Shown one piece after another: positions 35,276-43,785 of a stretch of DNA of 64,000 bases. The first letter of the stretch is position 1; each line of letters opens with the position of its first letter. Under the pieces are notes generated by a model. That model saw only the letters and a program-made list of their open reading frames with translations, was not told the DNA's origin and did not search any database. The DNA lies in NCBI GenBank assembly GCA_022360055.1, contig JAKSDO010000083.1:1-64000 (forward strand), given 5' to 3'. A program made the translations under genes and the position numbers. Source of the stretch: Cytophagales bacterium. Lineage in GTDB: Bacteria; Bacteroidota; Bacteroidia; Cytophagales; Cyclobacteriaceae.

Positions 35276-36604
35276 CTACCCATAAATCTTATTAAACGCC
35301 TTGCGGTATTCCAGATCTGTTTTTGGGAAGGAAGCTTTGAACGTATTCATCGACGCGGCTCCATGCTGAAATCTTCGTTTAGGGAAAACGGGCATGTCCA
35401 TTCCCGTCACTGCTTTTACACCTGCGCTTACGATTTCGCCTTTCATGTTGTACAATTTCTCGTGATCCCAATCCGTCATTTCAATAAACGGAAATCCTTC
35501 GGCGATTTCGATAACATTTGGCAATGTATACGGACTGAAACCTTTGAAATTCAGAATTTCTCCGGGAGCATATGTCCGCATATACCCGCGGCTCAGTCCG
35601 CCCGAATAGGTCAACGAGTGCTTGATCGATTCGACTCCCCAGCCTTCCTGATACAACATGAGGTTGTTGAGAACAGATCGTATCGTCAGCTCCGGGTTTT
35701 CTTCAATCGGATAATCTTTCAGATTCTCATCGCCGCCATCGCCGTCAATCATATATTTCCACTCCGGATACCTCTTTCGAATTCCCTGCAGCAGCGCAAA
35801 ATTCATGGTGGCAGACTGGATATCCAATGGCTTGTAATCTTCGACGACCTCAATGGTTTTTTGCCAATCGAGCTCTTCGGGCCGGATCTGAATAGTTTCC
35901 AGGAACAGCCCCAGGCCGAGACTTTCGAGGAATTGCCGGGCCTGCTTCAGGTCTTCAGCTTCATCTCCTACCGACAGGGTAAATGCTTTAAGCCGTGCGG
36001 GGCTTTCGCCCAATTCTCTGAGCGCATGATAGGTCAAAAGGAAAACAGACCCACTGTCAATACCTGCAGAAAAGCTGCATCCTACCGGGCCTGACTTTGC
36101 TTCATGAGTTAACCATTTCCTGATCTCTTTGTAGAGCGCAGAAATATACATCTCTCCTAATTTCTCCGGACTCCCGTCTTTATATTTATTGCGCAGCGGG
36201 GTAAAAAACCGTTCATAGGTCGGATTTGGATCCGGACAACCGAGAAGTTCAATCTTTGTGACATAATGGGCGGGTGCCATTCTGGTGTAATACGGCATAA
36301 ACTGATCATCCAGACCTTCCTGTTTCAGGTAATTATATATCGTATCAATGCGCTCAGCCACCACCAGGCAGGGACCGTCCACCAATTTGGCAATAAAGTA
36401 TCTCAGCGGCCGCCCGATGGATCTCGCCAGGCGGATCGTCTTTCCATCCACAGATACCAATGAAAACTGTCCGTCAATTCTCCGCACTGCTTCGACATCG
36501 CCGGATTTCAGGATTTCCCTGGCCTCATCGTTGGTCATGTTATAAATAGTGTTCTTCTCCGGATGTGTAAGGTCTACAACGCGCTCGATATATTGATGAT
36601 TCAT
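35276..36604 (-). CDS. asparagine synthetase-like protein lacking the glutaminase nucleophile
   Basis: A 442-residue ATP-dependent amidotransferase-like protein. The ATP PP-loop is SFSAGIDSGS (residues 178-186) and a second family motif is MIDGDGGDENL (285-295). The N-terminal part (about 30-130) resembles the end of a class II glutaminase domain (RIDGQFSLVSVDG, LARSIGRPLRYF), but the first ~40 residues are not those of a normal AsnB and there is no N-terminal Cys2. So glutamine hydrolysis is not expected. It may use ammonia or another amine, or form an intramolecular amide as beta-lactam synthetases do. It is upstream of, and co-directional with, the radical SAM gene. Confidence 0.85.
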   Translation of the reverse strand: MNHQYIERVVDLTHPEKNTIYNMTNDEAREILKSGDVEAVRRIDGQFSLVSVDGKTIRLARSIGRPLRYFIAKLVDGPCLVVAERIDTIYNYLKQEGLDDQFMPYYTRMAPAHYVTKIELLGCPDPNPTYERFFTPLRNKYKDGSPEKLGEMYISALYKEIRKWLTHEAKSGPVGCSFSAGIDSGSVFLLTYHALRELGESPARLKAFTLSVGDEAEDLKQARQFLESLGLGLFLETIQIRPEELDWQKTIEVVEDYKPLDIQSATMNFALLQGIRKRYPEWKYMIDGDGGDENLKDYPIEENPELTIRSVLNNLMLYQEGWGVESIKHSLTYSGGLSRGYMRTYAPGEILNFKGFSPYTLPNVIEIAEGFPFIEMTDWDHEKLYNMKGEIVSAGVKAVTGMDMPVFPKRRFQHGAASMNTFKASFPKTDLEYRKAFNKIYG

Positions 36605-37248
36605 AACTAATGTTTTAATTCTTGTTTTCCATACTTCAAGTAGCCAAAATTAATCGTTTTCTTCCTTAACCAGAAAAATTCATGGGATTTTTCACCCCGA
36701 AGGTCTTCTCATTCAAAACGCTCGTTTTCAGTCTTTTTATTCTTTGGCGAATTTTCACAAATAATATTTCCCGTCCGATTCAGGCAAGGTGGTTTTCCGC
36801 CCGTCGGGAGGAATCAACTATGATACACTTTTAACTCATACTACCCCTATTGTACCGCGCAACATATTTGACCAATCCCCTTTCCGGATGGAGAGAACAA
36901 ACCTTTTCCGGGCTGCTAAATACACGGGCTGTCAGGCCGTATGTCCAATCGGACTACATCAAAATCCCATGTCTTACGAGGACGACCTTCGAAGCTTGAT
37001 CGATTGAGGCCAAAAATCCGGGGTAAGGTAAGCACATTGCCAAAAAAGGGCTCAGAAGTCGTGGCGTTGTCCAATAACTCAGGGCACTAATTTCTCTATG
37101 AAAATCATTGCGCATAAGTCGGGAGGAACGAATCCGGATCAACAACCGATCCATTTTCGAAATATTCTTTATATAAAACGACCGCACCGGACGGCCCCGG
37201 GCACCGGCAGTTTTGGAATGTGAATGATGCCCTTCAAAGCGCGCATGC
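36605..37248. other. 644-bp spacer without a supported gene
   Basis: A 72-codon plus-strand frame (36789-37007) and a minus-strand frame at 36954-37349 are not credible; the latter runs into the FG-GAP gene in another frame. The left end contains the promoter box for the asparagine-synthetase-like gene. I see nothing else. Confidence 0.4.
36645..36652 (-). promoter_or_regulatory. -7 box (TAATTTTG) for the asparagine-synthetase-like gene
   Basis: On the minus strand TAATTTTG fits TAnnTTTG exactly and lies 40 bases before the ATG at 36604. A clear -33 TTG is not visible at the expected distance. Confidence 0.45.
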
Positions 37249-38952
37249 TTACTTAATGCCCTGCCCCTGGACAATGGAAATATACCGATTGGCTTTGATG
37301 TTGGTATAAACCTCCTTTTCTCCCTGAGGCCAGGTAATTTCCAATTCATCGATGCTGTCCCGGTTGCCCAGTCCGACGTGCATCCGCGGATCGTTCCAGG
37401 ACAGGTAAGTGTTTGCAGGCTGATTGACCAAAACCTGTGTTTTATCTTTCGTTTTTACCTTGACCAAAGCACTCACGGCTGATGCCGGCCCATGCGCCCC
37501 GGTTAATGAAATACCGAGCCAGTTATTCCCGCTGCCCCTGTTTTTCAGTAATGCGGGAGTCGCTTCCAGGTCGATGTGCGAGACGATGATATCCATCCAT
37601 CCGTTGTTGTCGTAATCCACGACCGCTGCGCCCCGTCCGGATCGCACCTTTCGGAAATACGGACCGGCTTCCGGGCCTGCATTCCTGAAATTACCGCGTC
37701 CGTCATTTTCCAGCAGCAGGGGAAGCTGGAGCCTTAATTCTTCCGCTGTCCCGTTGGCGGTAAAAATATCCAGATCGCCATCGTTGTCATAGTCAAAAAG
37801 CATGGCGGCCCACTGTCCTTTGCCGTTGAAGTGCCTCGCAATTCCGCTTTTCCGGGTTATATCCTCATAGAGGCCATTCCCAAGGTTCCGGTACAAGGCC
37901 CCGTATTTCAGGTCTGTGACCAAGAGATCTATCAATCCGTCGCCATCCACATCTCCGACAGTGCCGTGCATCGATCCCGTTACCTGTCCCTGGTCGTTTA
38001 CGGCAATACCGCTGCGAACCGCCACTTCTTCAAATTCCAAATTCCCGTCATTTCGAAAGAGAAAATTCTTCTGATGGTCATTCCCCTGAAAGAGGTCAAG
38101 ATCGCCATCGTGATCGTAATCGTAAACCGTCAGTCCCATACACATCGATTCGGGATAGTAAAATCCCAGGGAACCTGTGATTTCCCGGAACGTTCCGTCC
38201 CGGTGTTGCCTGTAGAACAGGGATGCCTGACCCTTGTATTCCGACGGATGCGGCATCATATCCGGCATGGTCGGCGAAACATAGGACGGATCAAATGCCA
38301 GGAAATTACCGACCATCACATCGGTCAGCTTATCTTCGTCAATATCCCAAAAAGCAACTCCGACACTCCATTTTTCAAAACCATTTAGTTTTTCCGGACC
38401 TGAAAGTCCGGTTTCTTCGGTTATGTCTGTGAACGTGCCGTCGCCATTGTTCCTGTAAAAGATGTTGGGACCGTAGTTTAGCAGGTAAATATCCGCATCC
38501 CCGTCGCCGTCGTAATCAAATGCACCTGCGGCCATACTCCAATGGCGGTCGTCGATCCCCGCCGGTTGCGCCAACTCCGAAAAGGTGCCGTCTCCGTTGT
38601 TCCTGTACAACTCATTTCTCGTATCCTTGAATACTTTTCCCTCTGCATCGCTTATTCCGTCAAGATAGGTCCCGTTCAACAAATAGATATCCATCCAGCC
38701 ATCGTTGTCATAATCAAAAATGGTAACGCCGGACCCGCTACTTTCCAGGATATTTTCATAGGTATAGTCGCCGAAATTATATGTAAAGCTAATTTCAGCC
38801 TTAGCGGTAACATCTTCAAATCGTACCTTTTGGCCCCGTGTATCCGGAGACCAGAAGGACAACAACGAAACAAAATATGCGATCTTTCTCACGCGCTTGT
38901 GCAGGTATTTATCCAAATATTGCCGGCAAAGGTAAAAAAACCATTTGTCCAT
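37249..38952 (-). CDS. CRTAC1-family FG-GAP/VCBS-repeat protein with ASPIC/UnbV C-terminus
   Basis: A 567-residue exported beta-propeller. Repeats with a calcium-binding core 'D.D.DG..D(I/L/V)' occur throughout: FDYDNDGWMDIYLLN, FDYDGDGDADIYLLN, YDYDHDGDLDLFQGN, GDVDGDGLIDLLVTD, FDYDNDGDLDIFTAN and VDYDNNGWMDIIVSH. They form an integrin-like seven-bladed propeller. The C-terminal ASPIC/UnbV domain has NNWLGISLTGAHGP..SAVSA and DELEITWPQGEKEVY. The annotated ATG (38952) gives a poor leader. A GTG at 38892 (VRKIAYFVSLLSFW...) would give a good signal peptide. Such proteins are common extracellular adhesive or SusD-linked proteins; the partner is unknown. Confidence 0.88.
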   Translation of the reverse strand: MDKWFFYLCRQYLDKYLHKRVRKIAYFVSLLSFWSPDTRGQKVRFEDVTAKAEISFTYNFGDYTYENILESSGSGVTIFDYDNDGWMDIYLLNGTYLDGISDAEGKVFKDTRNELYRNNGDGTFSELAQPAGIDDRHWSMAAGAFDYDGDGDADIYLLNYGPNIFYRNNGDGTFTDITEETGLSGPEKLNGFEKWSVGVAFWDIDEDKLTDVMVGNFLAFDPSYVSPTMPDMMPHPSEYKGQASLFYRQHRDGTFREITGSLGFYYPESMCMGLTVYDYDHDGDLDLFQGNDHQKNFLFRNDGNLEFEEVAVRSGIAVNDQGQVTGSMHGTVGDVDGDGLIDLLVTDLKYGALYRNLGNGLYEDITRKSGIARHFNGKGQWAAMLFDYDNDGDLDIFTANGTAEELRLQLPLLLENDGRGNFRNAGPEAGPYFRKVRSGRGAAVVDYDNNGWMDIIVSHIDLEATPALLKNRGSGNNWLGISLTGAHGPASAVSALVKVKTKDKTQVLVNQPANTYLSWNDPRMHVGLGNRDSIDELEITWPQGEKEVYTNIKANRYISIVQGQGIK

Positions 38953-39040
38953 CCGAAATTATATTTTTTTATGGGCCTGGAATCCGGTCGCATGAATTAA
39001 AATTTTCATTTTCATGCACTTACTTTAGTAAAATACTCGC

Positions 39041-39048
39041 TATTTTTG
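39041..39048 (+). promoter_or_regulatory. -7 box (TATTTTTG) for the aspartate kinase
   Basis: TATTTTTG fits TAnnTTTG exactly and ends 23 bases before the ATG at 39072. The expected -33 position holds TTTAG rather than TTG. Confidence 0.5.
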
Positions 39049-39071
39049 CCGCCCTAAACAATAATTGTGAT

Positions 39072-40334
39072 ATGCTGGTTTTCAAGTTTGGCGGAGCCTC
39101 GGTTAAAAATGCGGATGCAGTAAGAAACATTGTCGGTATCCTTAAGGACCATAAAGGAGAGATTATTGTCGTGGTTTCGGCCATGGGTAAAACCACGAAC
39201 AACCTGGAACGCATCATCGATCATTTCGTAAACAAGAACAAGGCCGAGCTTGCCAGGGAGCTTGATGTGTTAATTTCATATCACAATGAAATCATCGACG
39301 ATTTATTCGATGACCGGCACCATCCGGTTTATTCCGATATCGAGAATTTACTTGCGGATCTTAACCGGGAATTAAATAAGGAACCCTCGTTGAGTTTCGA
39401 TCACGATTACGATCAGATTATTTGTTTCGGGGAATTGCTTTCGACAAAAATAATTGCGCATTTCCTGCAATCTCAATCTATAAAGGCCGAATGGAAGGAT
39501 GTGCGATATTCGATCAAAACAAGCAATACCTACCGCGAAGCCCGAGTTCATTGGGAGAAAACAAAGGAACTGGTTCCGGAGCATTTCAAATTTGGCAAAA
39601 ACAGGATACTGGTCACACAGGGATTTCTCGGTTCGACCATCGACAACATCACAACCACCCTTGGCCGTGAAGGATCGGATTATACGGGAGCGATTCTGGC
39701 CCATGTATTAAAGGCCAAAAGACTGATCATCTGGAAAGATGTCCCGGGCGTATTAAACGCGGATCCCAAATGGTTTGACGATACGGAATTATTGAGTGAG
39801 CTTTCGTACCGGGACGCGATCGAACTGGCCTACTACGGCGCCAGCGTTATTCATCCGAAAACCATTAAGCCGCTGCAAAATAAAAACATCAATCTTCACG
39901 TAAAATCCTTTAAAAACCCGGATGCCCCGGGTACGGTGATCAGCAACGTGGAGTATGAAGAGCTCATGCCTTCATTTATTTTCAAAGTCGACCAGGTATT
40001 GATCAGGATTCTGCCCAAGGATTTTTCATTTATTGCCGAAGATCACCTGCAAACCATCTTCGGGATCCTCTCGGACAACAGGGTAAAAATAAATCTGATG
40101 CAGAATTCCGCGCTTAAATTTATGATCTGCGTGAATAATGATAAAAGAAAGATCCCCAATATCGTCGACCAGTTGGAAAAGGATTTCAAAGTGAGCTATG
40201 AGACCGGTCTGGAATTGATCACCATCCGGTATTTTGATGAGTCCACGATCGAACGCGTGATGATCAATAAAGATTTGATCGTAGAACACCGGGACGAGAA
40301 AAATATACAACTGGTCGTGAGAGACCGGGGGTAA
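39072..40334 (+). CDS. aspartate kinase
   Basis: A 420-residue kinase that makes aspartyl-phosphate from aspartate and ATP, the first step to lysine, threonine and methionine (EC 2.7.2.4). The start is ATG 39072 because KFGGASVKNADAVRN, the amino-acid kinase signature, follows at once; the frame is open further upstream but non-coding. Other core blocks are TQGFLGSTIDNITTTLGREG and DYTGAILAHVL for substrate binding, and IWKDVPGVLNADPK. The C-terminal part (about 310-420) is an ACT-type regulatory region. There is no fused homoserine dehydrogenase. It is divergent from the FG-GAP gene. Confidence 0.93.
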   Translation: MLVFKFGGASVKNADAVRNIVGILKDHKGEIIVVVSAMGKTTNNLERIIDHFVNKNKAELARELDVLISYHNEIIDDLFDDRHHPVYSDIENLLADLNRELNKEPSLSFDHDYDQIICFGELLSTKIIAHFLQSQSIKAEWKDVRYSIKTSNTYREARVHWEKTKELVPEHFKFGKNRILVTQGFLGSTIDNITTTLGREGSDYTGAILAHVLKAKRLIIWKDVPGVLNADPKWFDDTELLSELSYRDAIELAYYGASVIHPKTIKPLQNKNINLHVKSFKNPDAPGTVISNVEYEELMPSFIFKVDQVLIRILPKDFSFIAEDHLQTIFGILSDNRVKINLMQNSALKFMICVNNDKRKIPNIVDQLEKDFKVSYETGLELITIRYFDESTIERVMINKDLIVEHRDEKNIQLVVRDRG

Positions 40335-40363
40335 AAGATGGCTCCCCCGGCGTTTCTCCACGG

Positions 40364-41017
40364 CTATTTTTTCCCAACGAGGTGGTTCAGGCGGTATCTG
40401 GCTCCGATGCTAAATCCCCCGTTGTACAGTTTTGTATCATAATTACTGGAGGGCACCTTGTTGAACCCGCCGTTCCACCTGAAAAACCCTCCCAGACCAA
40501 TCGGTTCATGCATATACGATACCGCTATGTTGTACCCCAACTGTACGTTATGCACGTCGTCGCTGAAGTTATTTTTCTCTTTATTCCCCATGTAGGTGTA
40601 GATCTCTTTAGCGGAAAGTAAAAAGGACAGGTCCGGGCCGGCCTCCACGGTTACTCCGTTGTAAACATTGTAGGTAAACGTAAACGGGATGGACAGGTAA
40701 TGTAAACGGTCTTTGTTATCGACGCCATCATCGCTGTATTTCACGCCATGCTGATTGTAAAACAGGCCGGAATAAAAACCCATATCCGGATAATCTTCAC
40801 AAAAGATCCAATGTCCGAAGACACCCAATCCCATACTTCCCAGGCGCTTGGTATCATCGCTCCGGGCATTGGAGCCCGTATACTTCGAAGACCGGTAACT
40901 CAATTCCGGACCGAAAGTAAAGTTCCCTCCCTCCGGACTGCAATCGGGCTTGGTAATGCAACAACCGCTTATTATCAATAATATACAAAACAGGAAAATT
41001 GGATTAAGGTGGTTCAT
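40364..41017 (-). CDS. small outer membrane beta-barrel lipoprotein (PorT-like)
   Basis: A 217-residue protein. The leader FCILLIISGCC carries a lipobox, so it may be a lipoprotein, though a barrel with a cleaved signal is possible. The mature part has about eight amphipathic strands with aromatic residues, for example FTFGPELSYRSSKY, GFYSGLFYNQHGVKY, YLSIPFTFTYNV, VEAGPDLSFLLSAK and GGFSIGARYRL. This matches the eight-stranded outer membrane barrels called 'outer_membrane_beta-barrel' or PorT-like. It faces the aspartate kinase tail to tail (29-base gap). Its function is unknown. Confidence 0.75.
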   Translation of the reverse strand: MNHLNPIFLFCILLIISGCCITKPDCSPEGGNFTFGPELSYRSSKYTGSNARSDDTKRLGSMGLGVFGHWIFCEDYPDMGFYSGLFYNQHGVKYSDDGVDNKDRLHYLSIPFTFTYNVYNGVTVEAGPDLSFLLSAKEIYTYMGNKEKNNFSDDVHNVQLGYNIAVSYMHEPIGLGGFFRWNGGFNKVPSSNYDTKLYNGGFSIGARYRLNHLVGKK

Positions 41018-41408
41018 GATCGGATTGTTAGGTTAATAATTCATTTCGCAGTAATATCTGATCTTTTGATTCAAATAATTACCTTCAAAAAGTTAAACAT
41101 TATTCATCTATAATACAAGTTTCATCACCACATCGGAGTTGAAAACCCATTAAAGAATCGAATTATTTTTGACCCGAACCATCCGGCAGATTCCTTAATA
41201 CCAACCGGGCAGCTTTTTGCCTAATGCCCGTTCGTTTATTTCAATATTTACGACATTCAATCCCGCTGCTGTTATAATTCATTTATAAAACCTGCTATCT
41301 TTATTGTAAATTTTCGGAGTGTGCACCGGTAGGACCGGAGCAATTTTAGGACATACGAGAGCATAACTATATTGCTCAGTGCGTCAGCAACTTAAAAGAC
41401 ATAAACAC
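41018..41408. other. divergent spacer with no gene
   Basis: This region separates a minus-strand barrel gene and the plus-strand DUF2911 gene. It is AT-rich with several near-consensus boxes (for example TAAATTTTCG at about 41308), but none is an exact TAnnTTTG. I see no repeat or RNA gene. Confidence 0.4.
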
Positions 41409-41957
41409 ATGAAAAAGAAAATCTTTATTGGAATTGGAATCTTTACATTCCTGCTAATTGTCGGATTCCTATATCTCAATTACAGGAACAGGTCATTAAG
41501 TCCTCCCGGTGTCGCAAAATACGACAAGAACAATTTGTCCATGGAAATCTCCTATAGCCGGCCATCCGTAAAAGGGCGGCAGATATTTGGGACCAAAGAA
41601 GAGGGGGCATTACTGCCTTACGGGGTATATTGGCGCCTTGGAGCAAACGAAGCAACGGAGATCACAATAAGTCGGGACGTGCTCTTTAACGGCAACGAAC
41701 TGGATGCCGGTACTTATAAAATGTATGCCGTGCCCGGCCCGGAAACGTTTGAAATATCACTGAATTCCGAACTTGGAAATTGGGGGTATTCCGAGCCCGA
41801 CTACGACAAAGATATTTTGAAGACGACGGTACCTGTTGAAACGGGCGCATCTCCGGTAGAACAGTTTACGATAAGATTCGAGGAATCGGGACCAAAGGTG
41901 CTGGTCGTTTGCGAATGGTCGGATGTAAAAGTGAAAATACCTGTTGACGTAAGGTGA
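41409..41957 (+). CDS. DUF2911 domain protein
   Basis: A 182-residue membrane-anchored protein (start at ATG 41409; an in-frame GTG at 41379 is less likely). One N-terminal transmembrane helix (FIGIGIFTFLLIVGFLYL) is followed by the DUF2911 core: EISYSRPSVKGRQIFGT, LLPYGVYWRLGANEATEI, NELDAGTYKMYAVPGPE and LNSELGNWGYSEPDYD. The family is common in Bacteroidota and has no established function. It ends 12 bases before the convergent reductase gene. Confidence 0.88.
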   Translation: MKKKIFIGIGIFTFLLIVGFLYLNYRNRSLSPPGVAKYDKNNLSMEISYSRPSVKGRQIFGTKEEGALLPYGVYWRLGANEATEITISRDVLFNGNELDAGTYKMYAVPGPETFEISLNSELGNWGYSEPDYDKDILKTTVPVETGASPVEQFTIRFEESGPKVLVVCEWSDVKVKIPVDVR

Positions 41958-41969
41958 AAAATGTTCGAT

Positions 41970-43325
41970 CTAGTCCGGCAGATTTTCCAATCTGGGCGGG
42001 GTATTCCGCTTCACCCAACTTTCATAATCTCCGTCAAACCCTGCGTTTTCCTGTAACTTTTTGGTTTTATCCAGAATGGATTGAATCACATCATCCGGCA
42101 TGAATTTTCTTTTTTCGATCACGGCAACAATTTTGGCGATGTCGCGATCAACCTTTGCGGCAGTTTGGCGATGCCAGTTTTCATAATCCTCCTGGTGCCA
42201 CACCAGAAAGTTATCCATGATCTCTTCGGATATTTCCTTGCCATGCTTAATGGATTCATTGATGTTTCCTTTGCCGGTAACGGCATTGCCAATTGCAAAT
42301 ACATGATCAAAGCCATCGATCTGGCAACTTCCCGTATCGGAAATGCTGAACGTATTCCCATCGGACGGAATTCCTTTGATCATTTCAGGTATGCTTCCTA
42401 TGGAAGAGATCACCAGCGGAGTGTGCACCTCAAGAAATTCGTCGGTCCCCACCACCTTATTCCCTTCTACCCTGGTCCTCTGAAACTTCAATCCGCTCAA
42501 TCGCCCGTTTTTGGAAATGCGCTCTACAGGGACGCAGCAAGGCCGGAACCGGAACAGATACTTACGCTGAAAATTGTCCAGGATTTTTTGCCGCACGGTC
42601 TGCGCTTTTTCAAGCTTTTCCGGAGTATCCGTGGCCATCGGCGAGAGCGGCATGTCAATGGCCCTTCTTCTGTAAAAGAGCGTACATCCTTTCAATCCAA
42701 GATCACTTAACGAAAGATCATGCTGATCCAGCACCTTGTTAATCCCGTGTTCAAGCCTAAACATATCCACATCAATTCCGCGCTGTTGCAAAGCTTTTTG
42801 CACGGTTTCGATCATCAGAATCTTGACTACATCCAGGGAAGCCAGCCCCCCTCCTACGACAATGGCATTGTCCATGATTTCAAACCGCGGTCCGGAATAG
42901 GCCGGTTCGTGCTTGTGATTAAACCAGTGCACAAACGAATTTTGATAGTAAAGCCCTTTGTCCACAAATTCATCGACACCTTCGACAGGCAACGGCCGGT
43001 CCTTCCACGCACCTGTTGCTAGAATTATTGCTGAGAAGCCCCATGTCAGGATCTCTTCAAAATCGACATCCCTTCCCAACCTTGCCCCCGGCACAAACCT
43101 GATATTCGGCTGATTTATTTTCATATCGATATTCGCCTCTTCCTTATCCCTCAGCTTGGCATGCCATTTGGGCAATCCGTCTTCGATTTTCCCATAGGGC
43201 AGTAGGGCCTGGTCGAAGATCACGACCCGAAATCCTCTTTTCGAAAGTTGATGAGCGGCTTCGGCTCCGGCAACCGCCCCGCCAAAGATGGCTATGAAAT
43301 GATGACCTGAATCTTTTAGGCTCAT
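41970..43325 (-). CDS. FAD-dependent NAD(P)-oxidoreductase (glutamate synthase small subunit / ferredoxin reductase-like)
   Basis: A 451-residue flavoprotein. The N-terminal dinucleotide fold is IAIFGGAVAGAEAAHQLSKR, with Ala replacing one usual Gly. It is followed by the GltD-like blocks LLPYGKIEDGLPKWH and ILTWGFSAIILATGAWKDRP. The second dinucleotide fold is AIVVGGGLASLDVVKIL, and FAD is closed by VFAIGNAVTGKGNINESIKH. A ~100-residue C-terminal extension (LVWHQEDYENW... to the end) is not part of the core. Such proteins pass electrons between NAD(P)H and ferredoxin or another acceptor. No partner gene is adjacent. Confidence 0.85.
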   Translation of the reverse strand: MSLKDSGHHFIAIFGGAVAGAEAAHQLSKRGFRVVIFDQALLPYGKIEDGLPKWHAKLRDKEEANIDMKINQPNIRFVPGARLGRDVDFEEILTWGFSAIILATGAWKDRPLPVEGVDEFVDKGLYYQNSFVHWFNHKHEPAYSGPRFEIMDNAIVVGGGLASLDVVKILMIETVQKALQQRGIDVDMFRLEHGINKVLDQHDLSLSDLGLKGCTLFYRRRAIDMPLSPMATDTPEKLEKAQTVRQKILDNFQRKYLFRFRPCCVPVERISKNGRLSGLKFQRTRVEGNKVVGTDEFLEVHTPLVISSIGSIPEMIKGIPSDGNTFSISDTGSCQIDGFDHVFAIGNAVTGKGNINESIKHGKEISEEIMDNFLVWHQEDYENWHRQTAAKVDRDIAKIVAVIEKRKFMPDDVIQSILDKTKKLQENAGFDGDYESWVKRNTPPRLENLPD

Positions 43326-43785
43326 GATAGGTATTATTGGTCCCTGAAAACTTTACATTCTACTAATATAAATAATCCGGACACAAAGTTTATTTATATA
43401 AGCGAAGAATTCGTGATTCGAACAATGAGCATTTGTTTGCGAAGTATCCGACTCGGCATTCCCCAAATTCAGGCGACCGCGTTTGATGCCTTCCGGGGAT
43501 TAACCCCTCCGGATCGCATTTAAAACCAAGCCCTACAACGACCTTCTTCGAATTTTGACGAATTGAGACGAATCGTTCCATCGAACTTGCAGAGATGTTC
43601 ATTTTCAAACAACGCTTGTGCATTTTCCGCCAGCGGCAATGATTATTGCCGCTCTCTTCGGGTCACAACCCTGTGTCACTTTTCACGGCGTCACCCAATC
43701 CGGGTTAATAATATTAACGTTCGCATAACAGTCAACACGTATATATTATTAATTTTGCACTGATTTTTATACGAGTTCAAATAAC
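43326..43785. other. divergent spacer upstream of the aldolase-family gene
   Basis: A 77-codon minus-strand frame at 43390-43623 has no domain and is not supported. The right end contains the promoter box of the aldolase-family gene (43750-43757). Confidence 0.45.
43750..43757 (+). promoter_or_regulatory. -7 box (TAATTTTG) for the class II aldolase-family gene
   Basis: TAATTTTG fits TAnnTTTG exactly and ends 28 bases before the ATG at 43786. No clear TTG is seen in the -33 position. Confidence 0.5.

Noticed and set aside
35264..36094. 276-codon plus-strand open frame
   Set aside because: Antisense to the asparagine-synthetase-like gene, without any domain.
36789..37007. 72-codon plus-strand open frame with two Cys
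   Set aside because: No recognised domain, no promoter, and sits in a spacer between divergently used ends.
43390..43623. 77-codon minus-strand open frame; also checked for a tRNA
   Set aside because: No protein features, and no cloverleaf with a T-arm could be drawn by eye.
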